Shown here piece by piece: positions 1 through 13,000 of a stretch of DNA of 64,000 nucleotides. The notes beneath the pieces were generated by a model that was not told where the DNA came from, did not search any database, and was given only the letters and a program-made list of their open reading frames with translations. This DNA comes from VRUE01 sp963716245 (GTDB lineage: Bacteria > Actinomycetota > Thermoleophilia > Solirubrobacterales > 70-9): NCBI GenBank assembly GCA_963716245.1, contig OY970300.1:2356001-2420000 (forward strand). Direction: 5' to 3'. The position numbers were made by a program, and so were the translations under genes. The number at the start of each line of letters is the position of its first letter. Positions within the stretch are counted from its first letter, which is position 1.

Positions 1-3000
1 CCGCCCGTGACGAGGGTCGTTCCCGCCGGGTCAAGCCCCCCCGTGGCCGCCACAAGCTCGGCGGCGGGGGCCAGCCGCGGCGCCAGGGCGGTGCCGTCGC
101 GCAGGGCGACCTGCGGCTCCGCGCCCGCCAGGGCCGCCGCGAGCGCCGCCTCGGATGCCCCGGTCCCGTCGCTGTCGACGAGCAGGAAGCGGCCGGGGTG
201 CTCGGACTGGGCCGAGCGGACGAGGCCCCAGACCGCGGCCGCGGCGGGGTCCGGCCGCTCACCGTCGGTTACCGCCTGGGCGCCGTGGGTGACGAACGCG
301 AGCCGGGCGTCGGCTGCCTGCTCCTCGGCGAGGAAGGCCTGCATCGCCTCCAGGGCCTCGGCGACGAGGGCGTGGGTCGTGGCAACGGGATTGCCTCCCT
401 CGGGCGTGGGCTCGAGACGGCGAACCACCGCCTCCGCATGCACGGCCGCCGGCTCGACCTCGACCCAGGCCAGGTCGAAGAGGGCGGCCGACGAGCCCGC
501 TGCCGCGGCGAGCGCCTCCGGCTCCAGCCGCTGCAGCGCGAGCGACTCGACAGCGCAGGCCGGCGCGCCGCTCGGGTCGGCCGCCTCGAACGACGCCGTC
601 TCCTCGCCGGCGCGGAAGCGCACCCGCAGTGCCGAGGCCCCGCTCCCCTCGCCCAGCGAGACCCCCGAGAGGCCGAACGGCAGGCGGACCGCTTCGCCGG
701 GCTCGGCGTCGAGGAAGGCGGCGTGGGCGGCGGCGTCGAGCAGCGCCGGGTGCAATCCGTAGCGCTCGGCCTCGGCGCGCTGCTCCTCGGCGAGCGAGAC
801 CTCGGCGTAGACCTCCTCGCCGAGGCGCCAGGCCGACTCGATCCCCTGAAAGGCGGGGCCGTATTCGAGCCCGATCTCGGTGAGGCGCTCGTAGAAGCCG
901 TTCGCGTCGATCGGCTCGGCGCCGGGCGGCGGCCAGGCGCTCGGGTCGAAGCCGAGCGCGAGCGGCCCTCGCCGCGGGGCGAGAACGCCGGTGGCGTGGC
1001 GGGTCCACTCAGGCTCCTCCTCGTCCTCTTCGAGCTTCGGAGAGCGCGAGTGGATCGACAGCGCGAAGCGCTCGGGGTCTTCCTCGGAGGGCGCGACGGC
1101 GAGCTGGATCTCGCGCTGCCCGTCCAGGACCAGGGGCGATTCGAGCACCAGCTCGTCGATGCGCTCCGCTCCCACCTCCGCGCCGGCACGCAGAGCGATC
1201 TCGGCGAGGGCGGCGGCCGGGAGCATGACGGTGCCGGCAACCGCGTGGTCCTCGACCCATGGGTGGGCGCGACGGGAGATGCGGCCGGTGAAGATCCGCT
1301 CGCCTCGCTCCCCGGCCAACTCGACCGAGGCGCCGAGGATCGGGTGGTCGGCGTCGGCGAGCCCGGCGGCGGAGAGGTCGCCCGTGGCCCTCGCCTCCAG
1401 CCAGTAGCGCTCGCGCTGGAAGGGGTAGGTCGGCAGCTCGGTCAGCGCCCCGCCGGCGAGCGAGCCGAGGTCGACTTGCGCGCCTGAGGCGTGCAGGGCG
1501 CCGAGCGCGGCGACGAAGGCCTGGGGCTCGGCGTGATCCCTGCGCAGGGTCGGCGCGAGGGCGATGTCCTTGGCATCGACCAGGCACTCGGCGGCGATCG
1601 CGGTCAGCGTCGCCTGCGGGCCGAGCTCCAGCAGGCGGGTGGCGCCCTGCTCGTGGAGGTGGGCGATCCCGGCGGCGAAGCGAACCGGCTGCCTGATCTG
1701 GGTGCCCCAGTAGTCGGAGGAGGTCGCCTGCTCCGCCGTCAGCTCCTCGCCGGTGAGGTTGGAGACGATCGGGATCTCCGGGGCCTTCAGCTCCAGGGTG
1801 GAGACGAGCCGCTCGAACTCCTCCAGCATCGGCTCCATGCGGTGGGAGTGGAAGGCGTGGGATACGTCTAGGCGCTTGGTCTTGCGACCTGCCTCCTCCT
1901 GGGCCTTCTCCCACTCGGCGAGCGCGTCCTCCTCGCCTGAGACCGAGATCGAGGCGGGCGCGTTGACCGCGGCGATGCACAGTCGCCCCTCATATGGAGC
2001 AAGGCTCTCGGCGACCTCCCCCTCGGTGGCCCTGACCGAGGCCATCGCGCCGCCCTCGGGCAGCGCCGCCATCAGCGAGCCGCGGGCGGCGACCAGCTTG
2101 GCCGCATCACCCAGGTCGAGCACACCCGCGACGTGGCCCGCCGCGATCTCGCCGATCGAGTGGCCGATCAGGTAGTCGGGCTTCGCGCCGAAGGAGGCGA
2201 GCAGCCTGAACAGGGAGACCTCCAGTGCGAAGAGGGAGGCCTGGGTCAGGTCGGTGCGGGCAAGCGTCTTGGAGAGTTCGCTTCCCCCCTCGGCGAAGAC
2301 CGCCTCCTTGACCGGCTTGCCGAGCTCGGCCTCCAGGGCGGCGCAGGCCTCGTCGAACGCCTCCGCGTAGACGGGGAAGGCCTCGTAGAGCCCGCTGCCC
2401 ATCCCGGCCCGCTGGGCGCCCTGGCCGGAGAAGAGGAACACGGTCCTGCCGGGGGTCGCCTTTGCCCGGGCGAGGCCGGGGTGGCTATTGCCCTGGGCCA
2501 GCGCGTCCAGGGCTGCGAGCAGCTCCTCGCTGTCGGCGCCGGCGACCACTGCCCGGTGGGGCAGCGAGGCGCGGGAGGCGAGCAGGGTGTGGGCGACGTC
2601 GATCGGGTCGGGCTGGTTCTGCTCGACGTGCGCCGCGAGCCGGCCCGCGTAGGCGGCGAGCGCCTCGGGGGTCTTGGCCGAGATCGCCCAGGGGATCGCG
2701 GGGGGAAGCTCGCGCTCCTCGCGCTCCTCTGATTGCGGGGCCTCGGGCGGCTCCTCGATGATCAGGTGGGCGTTGGTGCCCGAGATGCCGAAGGAGGAGA
2801 CGCCCGCCCTCCTCGGGCGCTCGCCGCGCTTCCACTCCCTGGGCTCGGTCAGGAGCTCGATCTCGCCCGAGTCCCAATCGACGTGGGGGGTCGGCTCGTC
2901 GACGTGCAGGGTCGGGGGCAGCGCCTCTTCTCTTAGCGCCATCACCATCTTGATCACGCCGCCCACCCCGGCGGCGGCCTGGGTGTGGCCGATGTTGGAC

Positions 3001-4050
3001 TTGAGCGAGCCGAGGGCGAGCGGTCCGTTCTCGCGCTCGCGGCCGTAGGTGGCGAGGATCGCCCCCGCCTCGATCGGGTCGCCCAGGGTGGTGCCGGTGC
3101 CGTGGGCCTCGACCGCGTCGACGTCCTTCGGCTCCAGCCCCGCGTTGGCCAGCGCCTGGCGGATCACCCGCTCCTGGGAGGGGCCGTTGGGGGCGGTCAG
3201 GCCGTTGGAGGCCCCGTCCTGGTTGGTTGCCGAGCCGCGGACGACGGCGAGGATTCGGTGGCCGTTTCGCTGCGCGTCGGAGAGGCGCTCCAGGGCGACC
3301 AGGCCGACCCCCTCCGACCAGCCGGTGCCGTCGGCGGAGGCGGCGAAGGACTTGCAGCGGCCGTCGGGCGAGAGGACGCGCTGGCGCGAGAACTCGGTGA
3401 ACATCGCGCTGGTCGACATCACCGTCACGCCCCCGGCCAGCGCGAGGTCGCACTCGCCCGCGCGCAGCGCCCCCGCCGCCAGGTGCATCGCGACCAGCGA
3501 GGAGGAGCAGGCCGTGTCGATCGTCACCGCCGGCCCCTCGAGCCCGAGCGCGTAGGAGACCCGGCCCGAGACGACGCTGGGGGAGCTGCCGATGCCGAGC
3601 AGGCCCTCGACCTCCGCCGGCGCCGCGGTGACGTCGCCGCCGGCGTAGTCGTGCTGCATCACTCCGGCGTAGACGCCGGTCGGGCTGCCCCGCAGGCTCG
3701 CCGGGTCGATCCCCGCGTCCTCCAGCGCCTCCCATGCGCCTTCGAGCATCAGCCGCTGCTGCGGGTCCATCGCCACCGCCTCCCGCGGCGAGACGCCGAA
3801 GAAGGCCGGGTCGAAGTCGGCCGCGTCGTGCAGGAAGCCGCCCTCGCGCACGTAGCTCCTGCCGACCCGCTCGGCATCGGGGTCGTAGAGGCGCTCGTCC
3901 CAGCCGCGGTCCTCCGGGAACGGCGAGATGCCGTCGCGGCCGTCCGCGACGAGGTCCCACAGCTCGGCGGGCGAGCGAACGTCGCCGGGATAGCGGCAGC
4001 CGATCCCGACGATCGCGATCGGCTCCTCGCTGCGCCGAGGCGCGTGCACG
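1..4050 (-). other. PKS module 3 (partial): KS-AT-DH-KR, truncated by window edge
   Basis: KS begins near 4040 (EPIAIVGIGCRYPGD) with C4034. AT spans about 2470-1560 with GHSIG near 2160 and a canonical HAFH motif near 1855, so malonyl is predicted. DH spans about 1370-540 with H4788 in DHAVAGTVMLP. The KR-type region starts near 500, and its nucleotide motif (GTTLVTGG) lies in the last 25 bases of the window. The rest of KR, the ACP and any later modules or thioesterase lie outside. Confidence 0.9.
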
Positions 4051-7000
4051 ACGACCTCCGCACCGACGGTGCCCTCGAGCTCGGCCAGCAGGTGGCGGGC
4101 GATGGCGGCGGGGGTCGGATGGTCGAAGACGAGGGTCGCCTCGAGGCGCACCCCGGTCTCCCGCGCGAGCTGGTTGCGCAGCTCCACCGCCCCGAGCGAG
4201 TCGAAGCCGAGGTCCTTGAACCCCTTGCCGGAGTCGATCTCCTCCGCGGAGGAGCCCAGCACGGCCGCCGCCGACTCGCGCACGAGCGCCAGGAGCGCCG
4301 GCTCGCGCTCGCCGGGGGGCAGCGCCGCGAGGCGGCCCGCCAGGGGCCGGCTCGCGGCCGTGGCGCGACGCCGCCTGCTCGGCGCCAGCGCGCCGAACAG
4401 CGGCGGCAGCTGGCCGCGTCGAGCGAGCGAGCGCAGCGTCGGGCGATCGAGCGGCGCCGCGACGACGTGCGCCGGAGCCCCCTCGAGCAGGCGGTCGAGC
4501 AGCGCGGTGCCCGACTCGGCGTCGATCAGGCGGATCCCTTCGCGCGCGAGGCGGGCGCGGTCGCCCTCGCCCACCTGCGCGGCCAGCTCGGTGGCGCTCT
4601 CCCACGGGCCCCACGAGATCGAGATCGCGGGGAGCCCTTCGGCGCGGCGACGTCGGGCGAGCGCGTCGAGGAAGGCGTTCGCGGCGGCGTAGTTGCCCTG
4701 GCCGGGATTGTCGAAGGTCCCGGCGATCGAGGAGTAGAGGACGAAGGCCGCAAGCGGGGCCTCCCGGGTCAGCTCGTGCAGGTGCCAGGCTGCCTCGGCC
4801 TTGGGCGCGAGCACGCGCTCCAGGCGCCCGGGGTCGAGGTCCTCGATCAACCCGTTGTCGAGCGCCCCGGCGCAGTGGACGACGGCGGTCAGCGGGTGCT
4901 CGGCGGGGATCGACGCGAGCAGGACCTCGAGCTGGCCGCGGTGGGAGACGTCGCATGCGACCGGCGTCGCCTCACAGCCCAGCTCCGCGAGCTCGGTGAG
5001 CAGCCGGTCCGCGCCGGGCGACTCATGGCCGCGGCGGCCGACCAGCAGAAGGCGGCGGGCGCCGTGCGACTCGGCCAGGTGCCGTGCAGCGTGGGCGCCG
5101 AGCCCACCGAGCCCACCGGTGACCAGCACCGTCCCGTTCGGGTCGAGCGAGGTCCGCTCCAGCCCGCCCGGCGCCGCGAAGGCGGCGAGGCGCGGCACGC
5201 TGACCTCGCCGTCGCGCAGGGCGATCTGCGGCTCGGCGGCCTGCGCCAGCGCCGCTGCGAGCGCCCGCTCGGAGCTCGGCGCGGCGTCCGTGTCGGCCAG
5301 GATCAGGCGCTCCGGGTGCTCTGCCATGGCGGAGCGGACGAGACCCCAGACCGCTGCCGCGGCCGGGTCCGGCCGCTCGTCCTCGCGCACGGCCACCGCC
5401 CGCTCGGTGACGACCGCGAGCCGCTCCGCGTCGCCTCCGTCGCGGAGGAAGGACTGGATCGCGACGAGCGCCTCGCCGGTGCGCGCGCGGACCACGCCCC
5501 CCGGGTCTTCGCCGTCGGCGAGAGCCGGGACGCGGTGCACGGCGACCGCCGCGTCCCCCTCGCCTTCCGCCGGCTCGATCGCCGACCACTCGAGCGCGTA
5601 CAGGGCCTCGCCCGTCGGCGCCGTCCCGCCCCGCGGATGCGCGGAGTCGACGGGCCGGGTGAGCAGCGACTCGACCGCGCAGACCGCCGCGCCGCTCGGG
5701 TCGGCCGCTTCGAGAGACGCCTCCTCGCCGGTGCGGAAGCGCACCCGCAGCCGGTCGGCGCCGCGGCCCTCGCCGAGCGAGATGCCCGCGAGGCCGAACG
5801 GCAGGCGCGGGCCGAGCGCCGGATCGGCGTCGACGAAGGTCGGCTGCCCCGCCGCGTCGAGCAGCGCCGGGTGCACCCCGTAGCGCTCGGCCTCGGCGCG
5901 CTGCTCCTCGGCGAGCGAGACCTCCGCGTAGACCTCATCCCCGAGGCGCCAGGCCGACTCGATCCCCTGGAAGGCGGGTCCGTATTCGAGCCCGACCTCG
6001 GCGGCGCGCTCGTAGAAGGCGGTCACGTCGATCGGCTCGGCGCCGGGCGGCGGCCAGGCGCTCGGGTCGAAGTCGAGCGCGAGCGGCTCTCGCTGCGGAG
6101 CGAGGACGCCGGTGGCGTGGCGGGCCCACTCGCCGTGCTGGTCGCTCTCCGCCGCGGGGCGCGAGTGGATCTCGATCCGCAGCGCCCCCTGCTCCTCGGC
6201 CGGGGCGAGCGTGACGCGGATCTGGACCTCCTCGCCCTCGCGGACCGCGAGCGGAGACTCGAGCACGAGCTCCTCGATGCGCTCGGCCCCGAGCTCGGCG
6301 CCGGCGCGCAGGGCGAGCTCGACGAAGCCGGTGGCGGGCAGGATCGCGGTGCCGGCGATGGCGTGGTCCGCCAGCCAGGGCAGGGCTCCTTGGGAGAGCC
6401 GCCCGGTGAACAGGTGCTCGCCCTCGGAGGCCAGCGCGATCGAGGCGCCGAGCAAGGGGTGGTCGGTGGCCGAGAGCCCTGCGGCCGAGAGGTCGCCCGC
6501 CGCCCGGCTCGGCTCCAGCCAGTAGCGCTGTCTCTGGAAGGGGTAGGTGGGCAGCTCGACGAGCGCTCCGCCCTCGGTCAGCTTCTGAAGCTCGACCGGC
6601 CGGCCGCTCGCGTGCAGCGCCCCGAGCGCGGCGGCGAAGGCGCCCGGCTCGGGGCCCTCGCGGCGCAGGGTCGGGGCGAGGGCGCGCTCGGGCTCCGTGT
6701 CCTGCAGGCACTCCCCGGCCATGGCGGTTAGCGAGGAGTCGGGGCCGAGCTCGACCAGGGTGGCGACGCCCCGCTCGGCGAGGTGCGCGATGCCGTCGGC
6801 GAAGCGGACCGGCTCCCTGATCTGGGCGGCCCAGTAGGCCGGGGAGGTGGCCTGCTCGGCGCTCAGCTCCTCGCCGGTCAGGTTGGAGACGATCGGGATC
6901 CGGGGCGGGTTGAAGCTCAGTCCCGAGGCGACCTGCTCGAACTCCTCCAGGACCGGCTCCATGCGATGCGAGTGGAAGGCACCCGAGACGGCGAGGCGCT

Positions 7001-10000
7001 TGACCTTGCGGCCCTGCTCCTCCCGCTCGGCCAGCCACTCGGCGAGCGCGTCCTCCTCGCCCGAGACCGTGGTCGCCGTCGGCGAGTTGAGCGCCGCTAT
7101 GCAGAGTCGCCCCTCGTATGGAGCGAGGCCTTCCGCGACCTCCCGCTCGCCGGCGCGGATCGAGGCCATCGCGCCGCCCTCCGGGAGCGCCGCCATCAGC
7201 GAGCCCCTTGCCGCGACGAGCCTGGCGGCGTCGGGGAGGTCGAGCACCCCGGCGACGTGGGCGGCTGCGATCTCGCCGATCGAGTGGCCGATCAGATAGT
7301 CGGGCTTCGCGCCGAAGGAGGCGAGCAGGCGGTAGAGAGAGACCTCCAGGGCGAACAGCGACGCCTGGGTCAGGTCGGTGCGGGCGAGGCTCTGGGACAG
7401 CTCGCTTCCCGTCTCGGCGAAGACCGCCTCCTTGACCGGCCGGCCGAGCTCGGCCTCCAGGGCCGCGCAGGTCTCGTCGAACGCCTCCGCGTAGACGGGG
7501 AAGGCCTCGTGCAGTTCCTTACCCATCTCGGCCCGCTGAGCGCCCTGGCCGGCGAACAGGTAGGCGAGCTTGCCGTCGGTCGCCTTGGCCCTGGCGAGGG
7601 CGGGGTGGTGGCTCTTGCCCTGGGCCAGGGCGTCGAGGCCGGCGAGCAGCTCCTCGGCGCTCTCGCCGATGACCACCGCCCTGTGGGACAGCGAGGCGCG
7701 CGAGGCGAGCAGGGTTTGGGCGACGTCCACTGGGTCGGGCTCGTTCTGCTCGACGTGCGCCGCGAGGCGCCCGGCGTAGGCGGCGAGCGCCTCGCGGCTC
7801 TTGGCCGAGATCGCCCAGGGCAGGACGGGCGGGCGCTCCCGCTCCTCGCGGACCGGCTGCTCGGGCGGCTCCTCGATGATCAGGTGCGCGTTGGTGCCCG
7901 AGATGCCGAAGGAGGAGACGCCGGCGCGGCGGGGGCGCTCGCCGCGCTTCCACTCCCTCTCCTCGGTCAGCAGCTCGACCTCGCCCGAGCCCCAGTCGAC
8001 GTGCGGGGTCGGCTCCTCGACGTGCAGGGTGCGGGGCAGCGCCTCTTCGCGCAGGGCCATTGCGATCTTGATCACGCCACCGACCCCCGCGGCGGCCTGG
8101 GTGTGGCCGATGTTGGACTTCAGGGAGCCGAGCGCCAGCGGGCGCCCGTCTCTCTCCTGGCCATAGGTGGCGAGGATCGCCCCCGCCTCGATCGGGTCCC
8201 CGAGCGTGGTGCCGGTGCCGTGGGCCTCGACCGCGTCGACGTCCTTCGGCTCCAGCCCCGCGTTGGCGAGCGCCTGGCGGATCACCCGCTCCTGGGAGGG
8301 GCCGTTGGGGGCGGTCAGGCCGTTGGAGGCCCCGTCCTGGTTGGTCGCCGAGCCGCGGATGACAGCGAGGATGCGGCGCCCGTTGGCCTCGGCGTCCGAG
8401 AGGCGCTCGAGGGCGACCAGGCCAACCCCCTCCGACCAGCCGGTGCCGTCGGCGGAGGCGGCGAAGGACTTGCAGCGGCCGTCGGAGGCGAGCCCGCGCT
8501 GGCGCGCCATCCCGACGAACACGCCGGGCGTCGCCATCACCGTCGCCCCGCCCGCCAGCGCCAGCTCGCACTCGCCCGAGCGCAGCGCCTGCCCGGCCAG
8601 GTGCATCGCGACCAGCGAGGAGGAGCAGGCCGTGTCGACCGTGACCGCCGGGCCCTCCAACCCGAGCGCGTAGGCGACCCGGCCCGAGGCGACGCTGGAG
8701 GCGCTGCCGATGCCGACGAACGGCTCGAGGTCGGCGCCGACCGCGGCGGTGCCGCCGTCGGCGTAGTCGTGGTGCATCAGCCCGGCGAAGACGCCGGTCG
8801 CGCTGCCCTTCAGGCTCGCCGGGTCGATGCCGGCGTCCTCGAGCGCCTCCCAGGCGCCTTCGAGCAGCAGCCGCTGCTGCGGGTCCATCGCGACCGCCTC
8901 GCTCGGGCCGATGCCGAAGAAGGCCGGCTCGAACTCACCCGCCTCGTAGAGGAAGCCGCCGCGGCGCGTGTAGGTCTTGCCGGCCTCGTCGGGATCGGGG
9001 TCGTAGAGATGCTCGTCCCAGCCGCGGTCGCCGGGGAACTCGCCGGTCCCGTCGGCGCCTTCGGCCAGCAGCTTCCACAGGTCCCGCGGCGATGCGACGC
9101 CTCCCGGGTAGCGGCAGGCGAGGCCGACGATCGCGATCGGCTCCGCAGAGGCGGTGCGGGCGGCGAGCGGGGCGGCGGCCGCGTTCGACGCGCCCTGGAC
9201 CCGAGCGAGCAGATGCTCGGCGACCGCCTCCGGCGTCGGGTAGTCGAAGACGGACGTGGCCGGGAGGCGCACCTCGGTGGCGCGCGCCAGGCGGTTGCGC
9301 AGCTCGACCGCTCCGAGCGAGTCGAAGCCGAGCTCGCCGAAGCTCGCATCGGATGCGATCGCGTCCGGCGAGGAGTGTCCGAGAACCGCCGCCGCCTCCT
9401 CGCGCACGAGCGAGAGCACGATCCCCTCCCGCTCCGCGGGAGGGGCCGCCGCGAGGCGGAGGGCGAGGGAGCCGGTCGGCGCGGTGGCACGCCGGCGTGC
9501 CACCGGAGCAAGACCCGAGAGCAGTGGGGGCAGCAGACCCTCCCGCGCACGCAGGCGCAGCGCGCCCCTGTCGAGCGGGAGCGCGACCGCAGCCGGCGCC
9601 GCCGGCGGGACGCGGTCGAGAAGCTCGAGCCCGCGCCGCTCGTCGAGCGGCCGGAACCCGGACCGCTCGATGCGGGCGCGGTCGGCCTCCTCGACGCGCT
9701 CGCCCATCCCCGCGCCACCCCAGAGACCCCAGGCGATCGAGCTGGCGGTCAGCCCTTCGGCGCAGCGACGCTGGGCGAGCGCATCGAGGAAGGCGTTCGC
9801 GGCCGCGTAGCCGGCCTGGCCCGCGCTGCCGACCGTCCCGGCGGCAGAGGAGAACAGGACGAAGGCGGAGAGGCCCTGCGAGGCGGTCAGCTCGTGCAGG
9901 TGCCACGCCCCGTCGACCTTGGGCCGCAGCACGGCGTCGAGGCGCTCACCGTCGAGTGCCAGCACGGTCGCGTCGTCGAGCACGCCGGCGCAGTGGAAGA

Positions 10001-13000
10001 CCGCGTCGAGCGGGCGCTCGGCCTCGATCCCGGCGAGCAGCTCGACGACCTGCTCGCGGTCGGAGACGTCGCAGGCGACCGCGCTGGCCTCGCAGCCCAG
10101 CTCACCGAGCTCCCCGATCAGCTCCGCAGCGCCGGAGGCGTCCGCTCCGCGGCGGCCGACGAGGACGATGCGGCGCACACCCCGGTTCGCCGCCAGGTGC
10201 CGCGCGGCGAGCGCCCCCAGCCCCGACAGCCCGCCGGTGACGAGCACGGTGCCCTCGCGGTCGAGCTCGACCGCGGCCGCCTCCACCTCCATCGGCGCCA
10301 GGCGCGGCGCGCTCGGGATCCCCTCGCGGAGGGCGAGCTGGGGCTCGCCGGAGATCCCGAGCGCGTGCGGCAGCGCGGCGGTTGACGCCTCGCCGGCATC
10401 GCTGTCCAAGAGGACGAAGCGGTCGGGGTGCTCCGACTGGGCCGAGCGCACGAGGCCCCAGACGGCCGCGGCCGCCGGGTCCGGGCGCTCGCCCTCGGCG
10501 ACCGCCATCGCCCCGCTGGTGAGGAAGGCGAGTCGTCCGTCGGATTCCTCGTCGAGGAAGGAACGCAGCCGCGCCAGCGCGGCCGCGCTCAGCTCGTGGG
10601 CGCCCCGCGCGGGATCGAGGCCAGGCTTCGGGACGCACTCGAAGACCTCGACCCGGTCGGCCCGATCGGCGGGCAGCTCCAGCTCGATCCACTCGGTTCG
10701 GAAGACGTCCTGCTCCGCAGCGCCATCCCTCCCGTTCAGGTCGGCCGGGTCGACCTCGCGCAACGAGAGCGACCCGACCGCGCAGACCGGGCGGCCGTCG
10801 GGGTCGGCGGCCTCCAGCGTCGGGCGCTCGGCGGTGCCCCGCAGGCGCATGCGCAGCCGCTCCGCGCCGCGGCCCTCGCCGAGCGAGACGTCGGCGAAGC
10901 CGAAGGGCAGCGGAGCTCCCTCGGGCACTTCGCGGCCGAGCAGGATGGCCTGAGCGGCCGCGTCGAGCAGCGCCGGGTGCACGCCGTAGCGCTCGGCCTC
11001 GGATCGCTGCTCCTCGGCGAGCGAGACCTCGGCGTACACCTCGTCCCCGAGGCGCCAGGCCGACTCGATCCCCTGGAACGCGGGGCCGTACTCGAGCCCG
11101 ATCTCGGCGGCGCGCTCGTAGAAGTCGTCGACGTCGATCGGCTCGGCGCCGGGCGGCGGCCAGGCGACGGGGTCGAAGCCGAGCTCCAGGGGAGCGCCCT
11201 GCGCGAGCAGCGTGCCGGTCGCGTGGCGGGCCCACTCGCCCTGCTCGTCCTCCCCGGCGGGCCGGGAGTGGATCTCGATCGCGAGCGCCTCGCCCTGCTC
11301 GACCGGGCTCAGCGAGACGCGGATCTGGACCTCCTCGCCCTCGCGGAGCGCCAGCGGGGACTCGAGCACGAGCTCCTCGAGTCGCTCGGCGCCGAGCTCG
11401 GCGCCGGCGCGCAGGACGAGCTCGAGGAAGCCGGTCGCCGGCAGGATCGCGGTGCCGGCGACCGCGTGATCGGCGAGCCACGGCTGGGCGCTCTGCGAGA
11501 GTCGCCCGGTGAACAGGTGCTCGCCCTCGCCGGCCAGGGCGATCGAGGCGCCGAGCAGCGGGTGGTCGGTGGCCGAGAGCCCTGCGGCCGAGATGTCGCC
11601 GGCTCCCTGGCTCGGCTCCAGCCAGTAGCGCTGCCGCTGGAACGGGTAGGTCGGCAGCCCGACCGGTGCCCCGCCCGCGGTCAGCCTCTGGAGCTCCACC
11701 CTCTGCCCGGAGGCGTACAGGGTCCCGAGCGCGGTCGCGAAGGCGCTCGGCTCGGCGCCCTCGCGACGCAGGGTCGGGCAGAGGGTTCGCCCGCCATCGT
11801 CGTCCGGCAGGCACTCCCCGGCAAGCGCGACGAGGGAGGAGTCTGGCCCCAGCTCGACCAGGGTGGCGACGCCCCGCTCCGCAAGCCGGGCGATCCCCGC
11901 CGCGAAGCGCACCGGCCGGCGGATCTGGGCGGCCCAGTAGGCGGGCGAGGTCGCCTGCTCGGCGCGCAGCTCCTCGCCGGTCAGGTTGGAGAGGATCGGG
12001 ATCTCGGGTGCTGCGAAGCTGAGCCCCGAGGCGATCGCCTCGAACTCGGCGAGCACCGGGTCCATGCGATGCGAGTGGAAGGCGCCCGAGACGGCGAGGC
12101 GCTTGACCTTCCTTCCCTGCTCCTCCTGCCCGGCCAGCCACTCGGCGAGGGCGTCCTCGTCGCCTGAGACGGTGGTCGCGACCGGTGAGTTGATCGCGGC
12201 GACGCAGAGTCGGCCCTCGTATGGGACGAGGCTCTCTTCGACCATCGCCTCCGTGGCTCTGATCGAGGCCATCGCCCCGCCCGCGGGCAGGGCCGCCATC
12301 AGCGATCCACGGGCGGCGACGAGCTTGGCCGCATCCGGGAGCGAGAAGACCCCCGCGACACGGGCGGCGGCGATCTCGCCGATCGAGTGGCCGATCAGGT
12401 AGTCGGGCCTGGCGCCGAAGGAGGAGAGCAGCTCGTGGAGCGAGACCTCGAGGGCGAAGAGGGATGCCTGTGTCAGGTCGGTGCGCGCGAGGCTCCGCGA
12501 CAGCTCGGTTCCCTCCGCGGCGAGGACCGCCTGCTTGACCGGTTGGCCGAGCTCGGCCTCGAGGGCGGCGCAGGTCTCGTCGAACGCCGCCCGGTAGGCC
12601 GGGAAGGCTCCGTATAGGCCGGTGCCCATCCGACACCGCTGGGAGCCCTGTCCGGCGAAGAGGAAGGCGAGCTTGCCGCCGGCTGCCTCCGCCCTGGCGA
12701 GCGACGGATGCTCCGCTCCGCTGGCCAAGGCATCGAGCCCGGCGAGCAGCTCTTCCTCGCTTTCGCCGGCGACGACCGCGCGGTGGGGCAGGGAGGCGCG
12801 CGAGGCGAGCAGGGTGTGGGCGACGTCCAGCGAGTCGCTCTCGGCCTCCCTTATATGGACCGCGAGTCGCTTCGCGTAATCGCCGAGCGCCTCTGGCGAT
12901 TTGGCCGAGATCGCCCAGGGCAGGACCGGTGGGCGCTCGGCCTCCTCGCGTCGCTCGGGCGCGGGCGGCTCCTCCAAGATGAGGTGCGCGTTGGTGCCCG

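Noticed and set aside
2485..4956. Minus-strand frames of 823 codons here and 1,189 codons at 10102-13671
   Set aside because: They are in the wrong minus frame relative to the KS, AT and ACP motifs and read as Arg/Pro-rich noise.
2985..6731. Plus-strand open frame of 1,248 codons, and similar long plus-strand frames at 6783-10385, 10428-12167 and 12708-16004
   Set aside because: They mirror the PKS in another frame. The translations are Arg/Gly/Ala-rich without domains, while the minus-strand frame has every PKS motif.
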